The notes beneath the pieces are model-generated. The model was not told the DNA's origin and did no database searches. It was given only the letters and a program-made list of their open reading frames with translations. A stretch of 64,000 nucleotides of DNA from Thiothrix subterranea (lineage in GTDB: Bacteria; Pseudomonadota; Gammaproteobacteria; Thiotrichales; Thiotrichaceae), in contig NZ_CP133217.1 in assembly GCF_030930995.1 (NCBI RefSeq), positions 4,191,905 to 4,255,904 on the forward strand, written 5' to 3'. Shown here in pieces: positions 61,994-64,000 of this stretch. Every line of letters begins with the position of its first letter. Position 1 is the first letter of the stretch. The translations under genes were made by a program, and so were the position numbers.

Positions 61994-62686
61994 ATGATCA
62001 ATATAATGTTCGGATTGGCTGTTTACTTTCTTCTTGAGTTCTACGTCAGAAAGGTATCTTTTGAGCTTACTCAAATAGGGAAGCCTAATGACTTCTTAAA
62101 TAAGTATAAGTGGGAATGCTGGAAAGATATTGCAATATTAATAAGTCCTGGCTATTGGCTTGCCAGATATTATAAAGATGAAATTAAATCAAAACAAGAT
62201 TATCTACCTTGTCATTTAAAAATATTCATCAAGGCAAATAACAAAATAAATCTTTGGCTTAGCTTATCCTTATTATTCATACTATCGCTACTATCCCCTC
62301 TAAATATTATTGCGTTTTTTCAACCACTGATCATCTGGAGATTTCTTTCTCGAAGCTTTGAAATAATGTACGCATTTGGCAATGATGTTGTTAATGACAA
62401 TAAACAACAAAAAAGCAATTTAACAAAATATGATCGCATTAAGCTAGCCTTATCGAGTTATATTGAAATATTTATTTATTCATCTTGTTTTTATCTGGTG
62501 ACAGTCAAAGATATTGAGCCAACAACAGCGGTTTTAATTTCACTTGGAGTTGGCACGCTTACCAATGTTAAAAATGAACTGTTTGAATGCAACAACATAG
62601 TTACTTTTGCTGCATATATTCAAGTATTTACAACACTGAGTTTAGTTGTGCTGAGTTTGGCTATTTATGTCAGCAGAAAAAAATAA
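61994..62686 (+). CDS. Hypothetical membrane protein (230 aa), AT-rich
   Basis: Family not recognised. Predicted membrane segments lie at about 2-18, 90-115 (LSLSLLFILSLLSPLNIIAFF), 150-170 (IEIFIYSSCFYLVTV) and 205-226 (VFTTLSLVVLSLAIYV). The middle loop is Lys/Asn-rich. Codons end mostly in A or T, unlike the chromosome to the left, which suggests acquisition. It is 24 bp upstream of the lipoprotein gene on the same strand. Confidence 0.65.
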   Translation: MINIMFGLAVYFLLEFYVRKVSFELTQIGKPNDFLNKYKWECWKDIAILISPGYWLARYYKDEIKSKQDYLPCHLKIFIKANNKINLWLSLSLLFILSLLSPLNIIAFFQPLIIWRFLSRSFEIMYAFGNDVVNDNKQQKSNLTKYDRIKLALSSYIEIFIYSSCFYLVTVKDIEPTTAVLISLGVGTLTNVKNELFECNNIVTFAAYIQVFTTLSLVVLSLAIYVSRKK

Positions 62687-62710
62687 TTAAACAAAAGAGA
62701 GACTTCTACC

Positions 62711-63712
62711 ATGAAAATTCCGATCATTTCACTATCATTAATCGCTTCATTATTGCTTTCCTGCTCAGCAGGCACGGATAATAAATCAACCTACAGCCAC
62801 AACGGCATAAGCTTTGATATGACTCAAAAAGATGTTGAGGAGCAAGGTTTTGTTTGCAACCCTCCAGAAGAGCAAAACTCCGACATCAGGGCAAATTGTA
62901 AACATATGGATTTAACGGGTATTGCTTTTGGCTATCCAACAAAAGATTACAGCCTTATCATCGGTTCCACAGGGAAGGTAGATAAGATTGGTGCAGAGTT
63001 TAGTGAAAATATATCGATGGATGCTTACTTTAAACTTCACAGAGAAATAACATTCTTTTTTCCGAATAAATATGAAAAAGGAACTTTTCATTCTCAAGGT
63101 ACAGCAAGACGTGATGAATGGAGAGATAAAAATAACACAAGTGCTGTACTTTTGCTTTTTGATGGTATCCCTCCTGTTACAAAAACCTCTTTAAGCATAA
63201 CCTTCTGGAGTCCTCGTCATATCGAAATATCAAATAAAAAGAGAGAATTTACAACAGAAAAAGCCAATTTAAAAGAAGATGGCAGCAAGGGAGAAAAATC
63301 TGTAACGACAAAACCTATCTTGGAAGAAAATAATGACGACTCTAACTCAGTAAAAAGTAGCGAGATGATAGCCAATGCTAATTTATTAGCACCTACTAAT
63401 CTGACTGATATACTCAGTGAGAACTCATCAAAAGGCTGTTTACCTCCCATAGACGACAAGCCAATAAATGGAGTTGTGAAAAAAAGAACATTTTTAGAGG
63501 ACGAAACCACTTTATCTTCTGTAGTTGTGGAAGAGGTTGATGGACAACGCTATACCATCAATGTTGATTATGAATACCTTGCATCAGTCAGCAGGTGGGG
63601 AGCTACTGAAGTTTCACAGGCTCTAACGTTGAATAGAAAAGTTAGCATCAGATCGGTTGGTTGTGGTGCTGCTGGGCAGTGGATAATTGCTAGAGAAATC
63701 CAAGCATATTAA
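62711..63712 (+). CDS. Hypothetical lipoprotein (333 aa), AT-rich
   Basis: A lipoprotein with type II signal peptide (MKIPIISLSLIASLLLSCSA; lipobox LLLSC). The mature part has an N-terminal globular region with two Cys pairs candidates (FVCNPPEE; RANCKHM), a Ser/Lys/Glu-rich linker at about 175-225, and a C-terminal region with GCLPPIDD, SVGCGAAGQW and a strand pattern. No family is recognised. AT-rich like its neighbours; probably co-transcribed with the membrane protein upstream. Confidence 0.65.
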   Translation: MKIPIISLSLIASLLLSCSAGTDNKSTYSHNGISFDMTQKDVEEQGFVCNPPEEQNSDIRANCKHMDLTGIAFGYPTKDYSLIIGSTGKVDKIGAEFSENISMDAYFKLHREITFFFPNKYEKGTFHSQGTARRDEWRDKNNTSAVLLLFDGIPPVTKTSLSITFWSPRHIEISNKKREFTTEKANLKEDGSKGEKSVTTKPILEENNDDSNSVKSSEMIANANLLAPTNLTDILSENSSKGCLPPIDDKPINGVVKKRTFLEDETTLSSVVVEEVDGQRYTINVDYEYLASVSRWGATEVSQALTLNRKVSIRSVGCGAAGQWIIAREIQAY

Positions 63713-63814
63713 TAAACAGATGAATGAAAGTGCTGATGCGCAGGAACATTTGATCTTGACCATCATACTATACAGGATGAAACTAAGCAGGTAACAAAAC
63801 AGAAGCCACTCATA

Positions 63815-64000
63815 TGATTAGCAAACGTTTCAACAAACCTGTCATACTCACCCATCATGCAGTAGAGCAAATGACTGAACGACATATAGACGAGGAGACG
63901 CTTGCTGATTTGATAGAATCAGGTCATGTTAAATACAAAGACGAGCAACATCTGTGGATTTATAAGGCATACCATTCCCGCGAGGATAATATGATATGCG
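63815..64000 (+). CDS. DUF4258-type protein, cut by the window end
   Basis: The first 62 codons are open to the edge. The sequence contains ILTHHAVEQMTERHIDEETL and an ensuing GHVKYKDEQHLWIYK, which fit the DUF4258 pattern (a small BECR/RelE-like fold found in toxin-like proteins, often beside an HTH antitoxin). The partner, if any, lies beyond the window. Confidence 0.7.

Overview
The window comes from a gammaproteobacterial chromosome, most likely a filamentous sulfur oxidiser of the Thiotrichaceae (Thiothrix-like). The reasons are two consecutive secreted, repeat-rich proteins resembling sulfur globule proteins, typical gammaproteobacterial gene orders (mltD / yafS-rnhA-dnaQ; tRNA Pro-Arg-His-Leu, tig, clpP, clpX, lon, hupB, tRNA Val-Asp-Asp, ppiD), and the best remembered protein similarities. 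The genus is an inference.

Layout. 1-4.2 kb: right end of a P4-like integrative element (truncated primase-polymerase gene, two small genes, AlpA-type regulator, unknown 225-residue protein, tyrosine integrase) inserted at the 3' end of tRNA-Gly(CCC). 4.3-9.1 kb: housekeeping genes (mutY, yggX, a YfeY-like lipoprotein, exonuclease IX, ABC-F ATPase yheS). 9.1-11.4 kb: a small defence-like island with two overlapping TIR-domain genes, one joining an IF-2-like N-terminus to a TIR domain, beside a Phd/VapC-type toxin-antitoxin pair. 11.5-24.2 kb: outer-membrane barrel, dnaQ-rnhA-yafS, mltD, FHA protein, 5-formyl-THF cyclo-ligase, two sulfur-globule-like proteins, rlmJ, EVE protein, lipoproteins, mtaB, ppiD. 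24.2-31.7 kb: proteostasis block (hupB, lon, clpX, clpP, tig) framed by two tRNA clusters.

31.7-41.4 kb and 54.7-60.9 kb: nitrate assimilation in two blocks. nrtA-nrtB-ATPase (uptake), divergent narK plus a PP2C/kinase fusion, nasS-nasT (nitrate sensor and ANTAR antiterminator), then nirB-nirD-nasA (nitrate and nitrite reduction). nrtA, narK and nirB each carry the same upstream architecture: a sigma-54 -24/-12 promoter, a hexaloop hairpin of the ANTAR-target type, a second hairpin and an intrinsic terminator. This predicts one regulon controlled by nitrogen status (sigma-54/NtrC) and by nitrate (NasS-NasT antitermination). Palindromic REP-like repeats are scattered through these operons, including in frame inside nasA.

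41.4-54.7 kb: gloA, a eukaryote-like N-terminal glutamine amidohydrolase, a Fic protein, a large LRR-Roc-COR-TIR (Roco) gene split by an IS4-family element with an 11-bp target duplication, an XRE regulator, an EamA transporter, a pair of bacterial PH-domain membrane proteins, and gamma-glutamyltransferase. 61-64 kb: a Uma2-family protein, then AT-rich genes of unknown function (membrane protein, lipoprotein, truncated DUF4258 protein) that look acquired.

The most unusual item is the IF-2-N/TIR fusion with its partner TIR gene at 9.16-10.61 kb. The IS-interrupted Roco-TIR gene and the three-copy sigma-54/ANTAR leader set come next. No homology search or folding program was run; all family calls rest on motifs read from the sequence.
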